Source: Bacteroidales bacterium M6 (GTDB taxonomy: Bacteria > Bacteroidota > Bacteroidia > Bacteroidales > Muribaculaceae). Taken from it: a stretch of DNA of 59,966 nt. Below are positions 35,748 to 44,483 of the stretch, piece by piece (the stretch's first letter is position 1; every line of letters begins with the position of its first letter). The notes under the pieces are model-generated. The model was not told the origin of the DNA, did no database searches, and was given only the letters and a program-made list of their open reading frames with translations. Location: NCBI GenBank assembly GCA_001689485.1, contig LUJQ01000001.1:1-59966 (forward strand). The letters are read 5' to 3'. The translations under genes were made by a program, and so were the position numbers.

Positions 35748-37016
35748 ATGTATGAGCCGAAAATAAATGTTGGGATAATGGCACGCAAGGAATTGCGTGT
35801 TACGTTCGAAGGGGTGTTCCGTGTAGGGGCTGAAAAGTTTTGCGGCTCCCATGTCATAAGGTGTGATGCCGGGAAGTTGATATGGGGCGGCGTGGCTTAT
35901 GAGTCATTGTTGTTTGAGCCTGTCGACGATGGGGCGTCGTTTGAGTTGGATGATGTGACTATCGGGGTCGGGTTTCATTGGGAGCGTAAGGAATGCCAGC
36001 GGTTTGCCGGTGCACTCAAGGTCATTCCTGATGTGGATGCGGGGTGCTGCGTGGCTGTGAATGTGATAGGGGTAGAGGAGTATCTGAAGAGCGTTATCTC
36101 ATCGGAGATGAGCGCCTCCGCTTCCCAGGCATTGTTGCGTGCCCATGCAGTGGTGTCGCGCAGCTGGCTGTTGAGGCAGCTGGCCGACCGTGGGAAGCAC
36201 ACGTGTGCGGAAGCGGAGGAATGGCGTAGTACAGCAGTGGGTGATGCCGTTTTTGACGAACTTATAAAATGGTATGACCGCGAAGACCATACGCTTTTCG
36301 ATGTATGTGCCGATGACCATTGCCAACGTTACCAGGGCGTTACGCGTCAAACAACCCCGGCTGTGGCCGAGGCTGTCGATGCAACGCGGGGAATGGTGCT
36401 GACTTATGGAGGGGAGGTGTGTGACGCCCGTTTCTCAAAATGCTGCGGAGGGGTTAGCGAGACTTTTGAAAACTGTTGGGAGAATGCCTCTCATCCATAT
36501 CTGGAGTCTGTAAAGGATTGTGATGCAGCCGGGCATTGTTTCTGTGATACGGATGACAGGAGTGTGCTTGATACCGTTCTTAACAATTATGACCGTGAGA
36601 CTTTGGATTTTTTCAAATGGGAGGTTAGATATGGCGCTGACGATTTATCGGAGCTTGTGAGGCGTCGGTCGGGCATAGATTTCGGCCGCATTCATGACCT
36701 GGTTCCGTTGACACGCGGGAAGTCGGGACGGATTGTCAGGCTTTTGGTCAAGGGGGAGCGCCGAAGTTTGATTGTGGGGAAGGAGCTGGAGATAAGGCGG
36801 TGGCTGTCGGACACGCATCTGCGGAGTTCGGCTTTTGATGTGACCCGTTCTGCTGATGGAGACTTCATTTTCAGAGGTCGTGGATGGGGTCATGGCGTAG
36901 GTTTGTGCCAGATCGGGGCCGCCGTTATGGGGGCTTCCGGATATGGGTTCCGTGAAATCCTGAATCATTATTTTCCGAAAGCCGGGATAACCGCATTGTA
37001 TTGTGAAAAAGAATGA
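35748..37016 (+). CDS. SpoIID/LytB-domain protein without signal peptide
   Basis: The 422-residue protein has the SpoIID core: VEEYLKSVISSEMS with the putative catalytic E120, then ALLRAHAVVSRSW, GGVSE, and the C-terminal GRGWGHGVGLCQIGA motif. SpoIID is a lytic transglycosylase of denuded glycan strands in sporulation; Bacteroidetes homologues act in peptidoglycan turnover. I choose the ATG at 35748; the in-frame TTG two codons before it is less likely. No signal peptide is seen, which is odd for a wall enzyme. Its stop overlaps the AmpG-like start by ATGA, so it belongs to the four-gene salvage operon. Confidence 0.9.
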   Translation: MYEPKINVGIMARKELRVTFEGVFRVGAEKFCGSHVIRCDAGKLIWGGVAYESLLFEPVDDGASFELDDVTIGVGFHWERKECQRFAGALKVIPDVDAGCCVAVNVIGVEEYLKSVISSEMSASASQALLRAHAVVSRSWLLRQLADRGKHTCAEAEEWRSTAVGDAVFDELIKWYDREDHTLFDVCADDHCQRYQGVTRQTTPAVAEAVDATRGMVLTYGGEVCDARFSKCCGGVSETFENCWENASHPYLESVKDCDAAGHCFCDTDDRSVLDTVLNNYDRETLDFFKWEVRYGADDLSELVRRRSGIDFGRIHDLVPLTRGKSGRIVRLLVKGERRSLIVGKELEIRRWLSDTHLRSSAFDVTRSADGDFIFRGRGWGHGVGLCQIGAAVMGASGYGFREILNHYFPKAGITALYCEKE

Positions 37017-38308
37017 TGAAAACTGATATAAATAAGGCCCGCAGCCCGTGGTGGTGGGTGCCGACACTATATTTTGCCGAAGGGTTGCCCTATATGGCAG
37101 TGATGACTATAAGTACCATCATGTATAAATGCATGGGGATAGGGAACACAGAGCTTGCGTTTTACACTGCGTGGCTTTATCTGCCATGGGTCATAAAGCC
37201 GTTATGGAGCCCGTTCGTAGATATTATCCGCACGAAACGGTGGTGGGTGCTGATGATGCAGTGGTGCATAGGGATAGCGATGGCAGGGGTGGCGTTCGCC
37301 CTTCCCGGCGACGGCTTTTTTCAAACGACATTGGCGATTTTCTGGCTTATGGCTTTTGCTTCGGCCACACATGATATTGCTGCCGACGGTTTCTATATGC
37401 TCGGCCTTACGGAGCATCAGCAGTCGTTGTTTGTAGGTATCCGCAGCCTTTTTTACCGCATTTCGATGGTTGTGGGGCAGGGGGTGCTGGTTGTCGTGGC
37501 CTCGCAGGTGAGCGATATGCAGGGGGAGCCGTCGGCAGGATGGGTCGTGGTGTTCGGCGTCCTGGCTGTGTTTTTTGCCCTGATGGCGCTATGGCATACA
37601 TGGAAGTTGCCCCGTCCTGACGGTGACGACTTCCGTTCGCCGAAATCAGGCCGGATGGTGGTCAGGGAGTTTGTTGAAACTTTCAGTGAGTTTTTCCGTA
37701 AGCCGCAAGTCGGCGTGGCATTGCTGTTTATGCTGCTATACCGATTGCCTGAGGCTCAGCTTGTCAAGATGATTCCACCGTTTATGCTCGATTCTGTGGC
37801 CGACGGCGGCCTTGGGCTGACGGCTGACCATGTTGGAACGATATATGGCACGTTCGGGGTTATCGGGCTGATGCTCGGAGGCATCGTAGGCGGTTTTGTA
37901 GCATCACGCAACGGGTTGCGTTACTGGCTTCACCCTATGGCCTGGAGCATGTCGCTCACGTGTCTGACATTCGTTTACCTGGCTTTCATCCAACCATCGG
38001 CGTTGTGGGAGGTTTATGCCTGTGTGTTTGTGGAGCAGTTCGGCTACGGGTTCGGTTTCACTGCCTATATGTTATATCTGATATATTTCTCGATAGGGCG
38101 ATTCAAAACAGCCCATTATTCTATTTGCACAGGTTTTATGGCTCTAGGGATGATGCTCCCCGGCATGGCTGCGGGATGGATTGCCGACACGTTCTCATAC
38201 CGCAGTTTCTTTTTGTGGACTATGGTATGCTGTGTGGCCACTATCGGTGTGTGCTACCTTGTAAAGGTGGATAAGGAATTCGGGAAGGAGAAGAAGTTAA
38301 GAAGTTAA
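37013..38308 (+). CDS. ampG: AmpG-like MFS muropeptide/disaccharide permease
   Basis: The 431-residue MFS protein has twelve helices and the AmpG-like WVPTLYFAEGLPY, LPWVIKPLWSPF and ATHDIAADGFYM motifs. AmpG imports GlcNAc-anhydroMurNAc muropeptides in Gram-negative bacteria. It follows the SpoIID gene with a four-base overlap and precedes the NamZ gene by 14 bp. Its last codons lie in an AGAAGTTA tandem run (38291-38314), so slippage would change the C-terminus. Substrate is inferred from neighbours. Confidence 0.88.
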   Translation: MMKTDINKARSPWWWVPTLYFAEGLPYMAVMTISTIMYKCMGIGNTELAFYTAWLYLPWVIKPLWSPFVDIIRTKRWWVLMMQWCIGIAMAGVAFALPGDGFFQTTLAIFWLMAFASATHDIAADGFYMLGLTEHQQSLFVGIRSLFYRISMVVGQGVLVVVASQVSDMQGEPSAGWVVVFGVLAVFFALMALWHTWKLPRPDGDDFRSPKSGRMVVREFVETFSEFFRKPQVGVALLFMLLYRLPEAQLVKMIPPFMLDSVADGGLGLTADHVGTIYGTFGVIGLMLGGIVGGFVASRNGLRYWLHPMAWSMSLTCLTFVYLAFIQPSALWEVYACVFVEQFGYGFGFTAYMLYLIYFSIGRFKTAHYSICTGFMALGMMLPGMAAGWIADTFSYRSFFLWTMVCCVATIGVCYLVKVDKEFGKEKKLRS

Positions 38309-38314
38309 GAAGTT
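38291..38314. repeat. Three-copy 8-bp tandem repeat across the ampG stop codon
   Basis: AGAAGTTA-type units repeat about three times and contain the stop codon at 38306-38308. The run fills most of the gap before the NamZ start. Confidence 0.6.
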
Positions 38315-38322
38315 TCGGAGGT

Positions 38323-39570
38323 ATGGGTATGAGATACTTGATTAGTTTTTTGTTTGGGGTGATAGGGTGTTGCGTGATGTCGGCAGCCGGGAGTGTGAGT
38401 GTGGTAAAGCCCGGCATCGAGACGCTTCGTGACAATGGTTTTGAACTACTTAAAGGGAAACGTGTGGGGTTGATTACCAATCCCACCGGGGTTGATAATG
38501 ATTTGAAATCAACTATCGACATCCTGCATGAAGCCCCCGGTGTCAACCTTGTCGCGCTCTTCGCCCCGGAGCATGGGGTGAGAGGGGATATCCCGGCGGG
38601 GCAGAAAGTCGCTGTTGCAAAGGATGTCGTGACGGGGGTCAAGGTGCATTCGCTTTATGGTGCGACAAGGCGTCCTACAGCCGAAATGCTTAAGGATGTC
38701 GATGTGTTGGTTTATGACATACAGGATAACGGATGCCGTTCCTACACGTTTATATCCACCATGGGGCTGGCTATGGAGCAGTGTGCGCGGCTTGGAAAGG
38801 AGTTTGTGGTTCTCGACCGTCCGAATCCGCTCGGAGGGAACAAGGTGGAAGGGCCTGTGACCGATGCCGACTGCCGCTCGTTTGTCGGCCAATACCCCGT
38901 GCCGTATCTTTACGGCCTGACACCCGGAGAATTGGCAAAAATGTTGGTAGGTGAAAAAATGATTACTTCGGATAAGCCTCTTAAGCTTACGGTTGTTCCT
39001 ATGGCCGGGTGGAAGCGCGATATGCTTTTCTCCGATACGGGTATGCCGTGGGTCTTGCCGTCGCCACATATCCCTTCGTCGGAAACCGCGATTTATTATC
39101 CTGCCACCGGCATTGCCGGGGAACTTGACTATCTTTCTATAGGGGTCGGCTACACGTTGCCTTTCCGTACTTTTGCCGCCCCGTGGATTAACGGGCGTAA
39201 ACTTGCCGGGAGAATGAACGGGTTGAAAATTCCGGGGGTATTGTTCCGCCCGGTCAACTACCGGCCTTATTATGGTTTTTCAAAGGGTGTCGATGTCGGC
39301 GGTGTTGAGGTTTATGTGACTGATTTCGACAAAGCACCTCTGACGTTAATCCAATTTTATGTTATGCAGGAACTTGCAGCGATGTATCCGGCTCATAAAA
39401 TGTCGGTAGGGGCTGCCCAGAAGCGTTTTGATATGTTTGACAAGGTGGTTGGAACGCGTAAACTCAGGCCGTTGTTCATGAAACGGCATAGGGTGGAGGA
39501 TATACTGGCCCTTTGGAACCGCGACCATGACACATTCAAGGCCAGGAAAAGGAAATACGAGATTTATTGA
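38323..39570 (+). CDS. namZ: NamZ-like exo-beta-N-acetylmuramidase (DUF1343/GH171)
   Basis: The 415-residue precursor has a signal peptide (cleavage near SAAGS). It matches DUF1343: GLITNPTG at 49-56, the LFAPEHGVRG motif with E83 as the candidate catalytic residue, YDIQDNGCR, and FVVLDRPNPLGG. Members release terminal MurNAc from peptidoglycan fragments. The product would be available to the AmpG-like carrier or another importer and then the kinase encoded next. Overall length is as expected. Confidence 0.92.
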   Translation: MGMRYLISFLFGVIGCCVMSAAGSVSVVKPGIETLRDNGFELLKGKRVGLITNPTGVDNDLKSTIDILHEAPGVNLVALFAPEHGVRGDIPAGQKVAVAKDVVTGVKVHSLYGATRRPTAEMLKDVDVLVYDIQDNGCRSYTFISTMGLAMEQCARLGKEFVVLDRPNPLGGNKVEGPVTDADCRSFVGQYPVPYLYGLTPGELAKMLVGEKMITSDKPLKLTVVPMAGWKRDMLFSDTGMPWVLPSPHIPSSETAIYYPATGIAGELDYLSIGVGYTLPFRTFAAPWINGRKLAGRMNGLKIPGVLFRPVNYRPYYGFSKGVDVGGVEVYVTDFDKAPLTLIQFYVMQELAAMYPAHKMSVGAAQKRFDMFDKVVGTRKLRPLFMKRHRVEDILALWNRDHDTFKARKRKYEIY

Positions 39571-39581
39571 AGGTTAACGGT

Positions 39582-40463
39582 ATGTCAAAGAGGGTTATAG
39601 CCGATTGCGGCAGCACGAAGATACATTGGGCTGTTGTGGAAAACGGGGCATTGGTCAGTGAATTTTTCACAACCGGGGTAAACCCGATGGTGATGGGTGC
39701 CGATATGGTTGCAGGTATATTCGGCCTGGAGTTGCCGGGAAACATGCCTGCTGATGCCGATATCGTGGCGTTTTACGGTGCCGGATGCAAAGGTGATGCT
39801 GCCGGTGTGGTGACCGAGGCTCTTTCACATCATGTGTCAGGGGCTGAAATCATAGTGGAAACCGATATGCTTGGGGCATGCCGGGCCTTGCTTGGTGACG
39901 TTGCCGGGGTTGCATGCATTCTGGGTACAGGTTCGAATTCCTGCCTTTATGATGGGGAGAGGATTATAGCGAATGTGTCGCCCGGAGGATATATCCTTGG
40001 TGATGAGGGGTCTGGCGCATGGCTTGGACGACGTTTTGCCGGCGATTTCATCAAAGGGCTGCTTCCGGGGGAATTGTCGGCCCGTTTTCAACGTGAATAT
40101 GGTCTGGATGCTTCGGAAATCATACGCCGTGTTTACCGTCCGTCAAATGCTGATACGCCTCCCAACCGTTTCCTGGCTTCATTTGCCCCCTTTATAAGTG
40201 CCAATATATGTGAACCTTGCCTGGGTGAGATTGTAAGGGAGGGGTTCGAACAGTTCTTTCACCGTAATGTTGCGCAGTATTTCCGAAATGGTGATGAATG
40301 CCGAAATATGACGGTTAATTTTGCCGGTTCGGTGGCAACTGCTTTTGAAACACAGTTGCGCGATGTGGCCTCATCTTTGGGCTATAAGGTGGGGGTGATA
40401 GTAAAGAATCCTCTTGAAAGGCTTGTGGCAAGGGCGATTGATGCCGATAGTGAGCGCGGGTAA
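39582..40463 (+). CDS. murK: BadF/BadG-type amino-sugar kinase (MurK-like)
   Basis: The 293-residue protein is an ASKHA kinase: phosphate-1 motif DCGSTK (8-13), GTGSNS as phosphate-2 and GGYILGDEGSGAWLG. GlcNAc kinases and the MurNAc/GlcNAc kinase MurK of Clostridium and Tannerella belong here. I start at the ATG giving MSKRVIAD; a TTG five codons upstream is in frame. It ends the four-gene operon. MurNAc-6-P would need MurQ, which is not in the window. The convergent ECF gene ends three bases after its stop. Confidence 0.85.
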   Translation: MSKRVIADCGSTKIHWAVVENGALVSEFFTTGVNPMVMGADMVAGIFGLELPGNMPADADIVAFYGAGCKGDAAGVVTEALSHHVSGAEIIVETDMLGACRALLGDVAGVACILGTGSNSCLYDGERIIANVSPGGYILGDEGSGAWLGRRFAGDFIKGLLPGELSARFQREYGLDASEIIRRVYRPSNADTPPNRFLASFAPFISANICEPCLGEIVREGFEQFFHRNVAQYFRNGDECRNMTVNFAGSVATAFETQLRDVASSLGYKVGVIVKNPLERLVARAIDADSERG

Positions 40464-40466
40464 CTG

Positions 40467-40973
40467 TCAATATTGGGGGAAGACCTCTTTCAGCGATGCG
40501 AGGGCGGCATATATGTGGCTCTCGATAGTCCTGACCGATAATCCTGTTTTTTCCGCAATCTCCTTGTGCGACAGCTCTTCAAACCGGCTCATGGAGAAGA
40601 TTTCGCGACGTTTGGGAGGCATGCGGTCAAGTGCCATGCGCAACAACAGGTCGGCTTCGTTGTGTATGATGGGGTCGACGGCTGAATGCCCGTCGGTGAC
40701 TTTTTCCATCAATGACATGTCGGCATCGACCAGCACTTGGTCGGCGATGCGGGCATTGTTGCGCAACAGGTTGAGAGCTTGGTATTTGGCCATTCGGAAT
40801 ATATATCGGTCGATATCACGGTTACCCTTCCATACTTCGGGCTTTACCCAAAGCTGGGTGAAAACATCCTGTGCGATGTCTTCAGCATCATCCTCGGTTT
40901 TTACAAGCTTTCGGAGGAAAGACTTTACCGGAGAATAGTAGCTTTTGAAGATAACCTCAAATTCCCGCTGCAT
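40467..40973 (-). CDS. ECF RNA polymerase sigma factor
   Basis: I start at MQREFEVIF because the -7 box at 41031-41038 lies near an upstream in-frame ATG and this residue starts the sigma-70 region 2 (YYSPVKSFLRKLV...DDAEDIAQDVF). 168 residues. Region 4 has LSHKEIAEKTGLSVRTIESH, a helix-turn-helix. It resembles the FecI-type sigma factors that Bacteroidetes use with FecR anti-sigma factors and SusCD, but here no anti-sigma or SusC neighbour is present. Its 3' end is three bases from the kinase stop in a convergent arrangement. Confidence 0.93.
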   Translation of the reverse strand: MQREFEVIFKSYYSPVKSFLRKLVKTEDDAEDIAQDVFTQLWVKPEVWKGNRDIDRYIFRMAKYQALNLLRNNARIADQVLVDADMSLMEKVTDGHSAVDPIIHNEADLLLRMALDRMPPKRREIFSMSRFEELSHKEIAEKTGLSVRTIESHIYAALASLKEVFPQY

Positions 40974-41030
40974 TATAACGTGGCTCTGAATAATAGCGTC
41001 AGCGCGATAAAAAATGTTCGGCCTCCACTG

Positions 41031-41038
41031 CAAATTTA
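41031..41038 (-). promoter_or_regulatory. -7 box of the ECF sigma gene
   Basis: The minus strand reads TAAATTTG followed by C; a TTG lies about 22 bp upstream of it. The next gene on the plus strand has its own -7 box TAAATTTG at 41209-41216. No gene is visible in the rest of 40974-41272. Confidence 0.55.
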
Positions 41039-41272
41039 CACTTTTTTTAAATAAATCTGTCAATAATCCGGCTTTTGTATAAAATTTATAGGTATCGTCC
41101 TGTATCTGAGAGTGTGGAGAGGGGTTTCATGCATTCTGAGGCCGACTTAAGATTAAGGAAAATATGTGAAGAAACTGAAAAACGAGGCTTAAAACGGATT
41201 AAAACCCTTAAATTTGTATGCTTTGTACAAGCACACTTCGATGTGTGTAATCGTTGTAATTTCATAGGGACT

Positions 41273-41746
41273 ATGGAAACGTTGTTGTTGACAGCCGGTG
41301 TGTTGGCGCTATGTGGCGCTTTGGTGATGGCTTTCCGGTCATCCTCGTCGGGTGCGGCTTTTGCCTATCTGGGTGCTGTGGCCGTGGTCAACAGCGGTTA
41401 CGTGTCAATCGCTTCGTCAACCTTGTTGTTTTGGGCCATCGCGGTGCTGATAATCCTGTTTATAGGGTGGATGCGCGTTCCTTGGGTAAGAGTCCCGGTC
41501 ATATGCCGGAACTATATCGTTGGAGGGGCTTTGGTCGGTATGGTTGCCGGTCTGACCCTTGGGTATGCGGCCATGATTGGCGGTTCTGCGCTTGGTGCCG
41601 GTCTTGGCGGGTTGGCATTTTCCCGCACACCTGCCGCAGCCGGTATCAGGCGGCGTATGTGGCGTGTGCTGGCCGAGGTCGGCCTGCCTGCAGTGGTGAC
41701 GATGACCCTTGTCGGCCTGGCTTTGGCCGGGGTGACACATGCCTGA
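41273..41746 (+). CDS. Small integral membrane protein of unknown function
   Basis: I start at METLLLTAG because the -7 box at 41209-41216 precedes it and upstream codons do not look coding. The 157-residue protein has five hydrophobic segments and a glycine-rich stretch (GGSALGAGLGG). I do not recognise the family. It is followed 34 bp later by the DUF4919 gene, so the two may be cotranscribed. Confidence 0.7.
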   Translation: METLLLTAGVLALCGALVMAFRSSSSGAAFAYLGAVAVVNSGYVSIASSTLLFWAIAVLIILFIGWMRVPWVRVPVICRNYIVGGALVGMVAGLTLGYAAMIGGSALGAGLGGLAFSRTPAAAGIRRRMWRVLAEVGLPAVVTMTLVGLALAGVTHA

Positions 41747-41780
41747 ACGATTTGTACACATATATTAAACGACAATTCAG

Positions 41781-42497
41781 ATGAGAAAGATACTTATAGG
41801 CATATTGACTATTCTTACCTTCGGGGCTGCGTTTTCAGTCACAGGTGCGGCCAAAGGGGAAAAGACCCCTACACTGCGTCCTGACCTTGAGGAGATAAAG
41901 CGGGAAGTCATGAATCCGAAGTCGGTCTACTACTATCCTAAGCTTATGGAAAGGTATGAAAAGAATGAGACAGTGATGAACCTTCAGGATTATCGGCATC
42001 TTTATTACGGTTATCTGTTTCAGGAGGATTTCAATCCCTATCGTCATTCCGATGCCTCAAGCAAAAATGAGAGTTTGTATTATAAGAACGGGCATACGCG
42101 TGCCGAGCTTGATTCGATAATATCCTATGCCAAAGAAGCCCTGTCGGATAACCCGTTTGATTTGACGCAGATGAATTTCCTGATTTATGCACTTCGTGCC
42201 AGGGGAAAGGTCAACCTTGCCAATATATGGCAATACCGGCTTAACCACCTGTTGCAGGCCATAGTGTCGAGCGGCACAGGGGCGGATAAGGAGAATGCCT
42301 GGTATGTAATAAACCCAAGGCATGAATACAATATCATAAACTTTCAAAATGCTGTTGCCAAGAACCAGCAATATGAGGAGCCTTACTTCGACCGTATTGA
42401 CGTGGAGAAGAAGAACGGCAAAGAGCATGCGACATATTATTTCAACATACGAAACCTGCTTGAGGAATATTACCGTAAATTCCCTGATAACCAGTGA
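41781..42497 (+). CDS. DUF4919-type secreted protein
   Basis: The 238-residue protein has a signal peptide (cleavage near TGAA or VTGA) and matches the layout of DUF4919: PDLEEIKREVMNPKSVYYYPKL, then an all-helical region like tetratricopeptide repeats, and an R-x-E-x-D region. No enzyme motif is visible. It is probably periplasmic and helical; function unknown. Confidence 0.8.
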   Translation: MRKILIGILTILTFGAAFSVTGAAKGEKTPTLRPDLEEIKREVMNPKSVYYYPKLMERYEKNETVMNLQDYRHLYYGYLFQEDFNPYRHSDASSKNESLYYKNGHTRAELDSIISYAKEALSDNPFDLTQMNFLIYALRARGKVNLANIWQYRLNHLLQAIVSSGTGADKENAWYVINPRHEYNIINFQNAVAKNQQYEEPYFDRIDVEKKNGKEHATYYFNIRNLLEEYYRKFPDNQ

Positions 42498-42514
42498 GGG
42501 AGTTTTTTAAGTCA

Positions 42515-42549
42515 TAAGTTGTAAGTTGTAAGTTGTAAGTTGTAAGTTG
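42515..42549. repeat. Heptanucleotide tandem repeat, five copies of TAAGTTG
   Basis: Five exact TAAGTTG units lie between the DUF4919 stop (42497) and the dusB start (42632). A preceding AAGTCATAAG stretch resembles the 8012-8112 arm. Seven-base units can expand or contract by slippage. Confidence 0.9.
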
Positions 42550-42631
42550 GGATAGGTATGGTTGTAGAGTTCATCGACAACTGAAAACTTGCAGATCAAA
42601 GCTGGCAACTGATATTTATTTCAAACCAATC

Positions 42632-43645
42632 ATGAAGATTGCCGATATAGACCTTGGAGAGCGCCCGGTGATGCTTGCCCCGATGGAGGATGTTACCGAT
42701 CAGTCGTTCCGGCTTATATGCAAGGAACTTGGCGCCGATATGACATATTCTGAGTTCGTGTCGGCTGACGCGCTGATACGCAATATAGCCGCGACCACCC
42801 GGAAACTTCACATCGAACCTGCCGAGCGCCCTACAGCCATACAGATTTACGGGCGGGAAGTCGGGCCTATGGTGGAAGCAGCCCGGATGGTGGAAGCAGC
42901 CGGTCCTGATGTAATCGACATCAATTTCGGATGCCCTGTGAAGAAAGTGGCAGGGAAGGGGGCTGGAGCCGGGATGCTTCGTGACATTCCCAAGATGCTG
43001 GAAATAACCCGTGCCGTAGTTGATGCAGTCAGACTGCCTGTGACAGTTAAAACACGTCTTGGGTGGGATCATGAGCATAAGGTCATAGTGGAGCTTGCCG
43101 AGCAGTTGCAGGACTGCGGGATAAAGGCACTGACTGTGCACGGACGCACACGTTCGCAGATGTACACCGGTGAGGCCGATTGGGAAATGATTGCACGGGT
43201 AAAGGAGAATCCCCGGCTCACCATCCCTGTGATTGGCAACGGCGACATTACCACCCCTGAGAAGCTTGTTGAGGCTTTCTGCCGTTACGGCGTGGATGGT
43301 GTTATGGTAGGGCGTGCCGCCATAGGGAATCCGTGGGTGTTTCACGACATGAAGCAGACCCTGTTGCATGGTGAGGTGACGACCCCTCTTTCGCTTGAGG
43401 ATAAATTTGCCATTCTGCGTCGGCAAATCGATGAGAGCATCGACCGCATCGACGAATATCGCGGCATATTGCATATAAGGCGTCATCTTGCGGTAAGCCA
43501 GCTGTTCAAGGGGTTGCCATCGTTCCGCCCTACGCGTATCGCCATGCTAAGGGCTTCAACCAAAGATGAGCTGTTCGGTATAATCGACCAGGTGGAATCC
43601 AGGCTTAAAGCCGGCTGGGACGTAGGGGTGCCTGATGAGGAATGA
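42632..43645 (+). CDS. dusB: tRNA-dihydrouridine synthase DusB
   Basis: The 337-residue FMN enzyme reduces uridine in the D loop of tRNAs. It has the LAPMEDVTD motif for FMN binding at the N-terminus, the DINFGCP motif with catalytic C101, the KTRLGWD stretch, and the VHGRTRSQMYTG region of the DusB/Dus3-like group. The helical C-terminal domain (from about 240) binds tRNA. It overlaps the reading frame of the next gene only if that is read from a start other than the one I chose. Confidence 0.95.
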   Translation: MKIADIDLGERPVMLAPMEDVTDQSFRLICKELGADMTYSEFVSADALIRNIAATTRKLHIEPAERPTAIQIYGREVGPMVEAARMVEAAGPDVIDINFGCPVKKVAGKGAGAGMLRDIPKMLEITRAVVDAVRLPVTVKTRLGWDHEHKVIVELAEQLQDCGIKALTVHGRTRSQMYTGEADWEMIARVKENPRLTIPVIGNGDITTPEKLVEAFCRYGVDGVMVGRAAIGNPWVFHDMKQTLLHGEVTTPLSLEDKFAILRRQIDESIDRIDEYRGILHIRRHLAVSQLFKGLPSFRPTRIAMLRASTKDELFGIIDQVESRLKAGWDVGVPDEE

Positions 43646-43703
43646 TTGTGATAATTACCGGTTGAAAACAAATGCCATATACAAAATGCCTAATCTTAAT
43701 GAT

Positions 43704-44483
43704 ATGAATCTCAAAATGTTTGTTGCAGCCATTGCCGTTGTGTGCGGCATGGTGTGCGGAACTACATCGGCGGCAAACGACGCGGTTTCGAAATATGAGT
43801 TGAATGTGAAAGACTTTTCACAGCTGATTGTCGACGACAGCTTCAACGTGGAGTACAAAAGCAGCGACGAGCTTGCAGGTATGGCAGTGTTCGAAACTTC
43901 TAAAAAAATTGCCGATAAAATCATTTTTCAAAATAACAACAAAGGGAAACTTGTTATTCAGAAAGCATTCTATGAAGATGACGACCTGAAACTCAATCTT
44001 CCCACCATCACGGTTTATTCACGCTTCCTTAAAGAGGTTAAAAACAATGGGGATTCAACGGTGAGAGTGCTGTCGGTGCGCCCCACTATGGAATTAAAGG
44101 CCATGGTTGTGGGTAACGGGCGGCTGGTTGTCAGGGGGGTTGATTGCTCAAAGTTCGATGGTTCCATAAAAACAGGCAACGGCAATATGGTTGTTACCGG
44201 GAAATGCGAATCGGCTATACTGAGCAATACCGGGACCGGCGCTATCCAGGCCGACGAGCTTGAAGCCGTCGATGTAAGCTGCCGTTTTTTCGGCACAGGC
44301 ACCACCGGTTGCTGGGCCACAGGGACTCTTACCGTGAAAGGTGTCATGGCCGGTAAGCTGTATTACCGTAACGAGCCTAAACGGATTAGGAATTATTCTG
44401 TAGGTGTGAAGATTTATTCGCTTGAAGGAACCGAGTGGACCGGTGAGAATGCCGGTACGCCCGAAGATGGTGAGAAGGAATGA
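43704..44483 (+). CDS. DUF2807 (head GIN domain) secreted protein
   Basis: I start at MNLKMFVAAIAVV, which begins a signal peptide; MPNLNDMN (43686) is also possible. About 259 residues. The mature part is a DUF2807 domain: DFSQLIVDDSFNVEYKSSD and a parallel beta-helix-like succession (GNGRLVVRGV, GSIKTGNGNMVV), a putative adhesin fold common in Bacteroidetes. The stop overlaps the flippase start by ATGA. Role unknown. Confidence 0.85.
   Translation: MNLKMFVAAIAVVCGMVCGTTSAANDAVSKYELNVKDFSQLIVDDSFNVEYKSSDELAGMAVFETSKKIADKIIFQNNNKGKLVIQKAFYEDDDLKLNLPTITVYSRFLKEVKNNGDSTVRVLSVRPTMELKAMVVGNGRLVVRGVDCSKFDGSIKTGNGNMVVTGKCESAILSNTGTGAIQADELEAVDVSCRFFGTGTTGCWATGTLTVKGVMAGKLYYRNEPKRIRNYSVGVKIYSLEGTEWTGENAGTPEDGEKE

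Noticed and set aside
23563..40463. Calling the mannoside and salvage genes a classical polysaccharide-utilisation locus
   Set aside because: No SusC/SusD pair or adjacent sensor-regulator is visible, so the term would overstate what the sequence shows.
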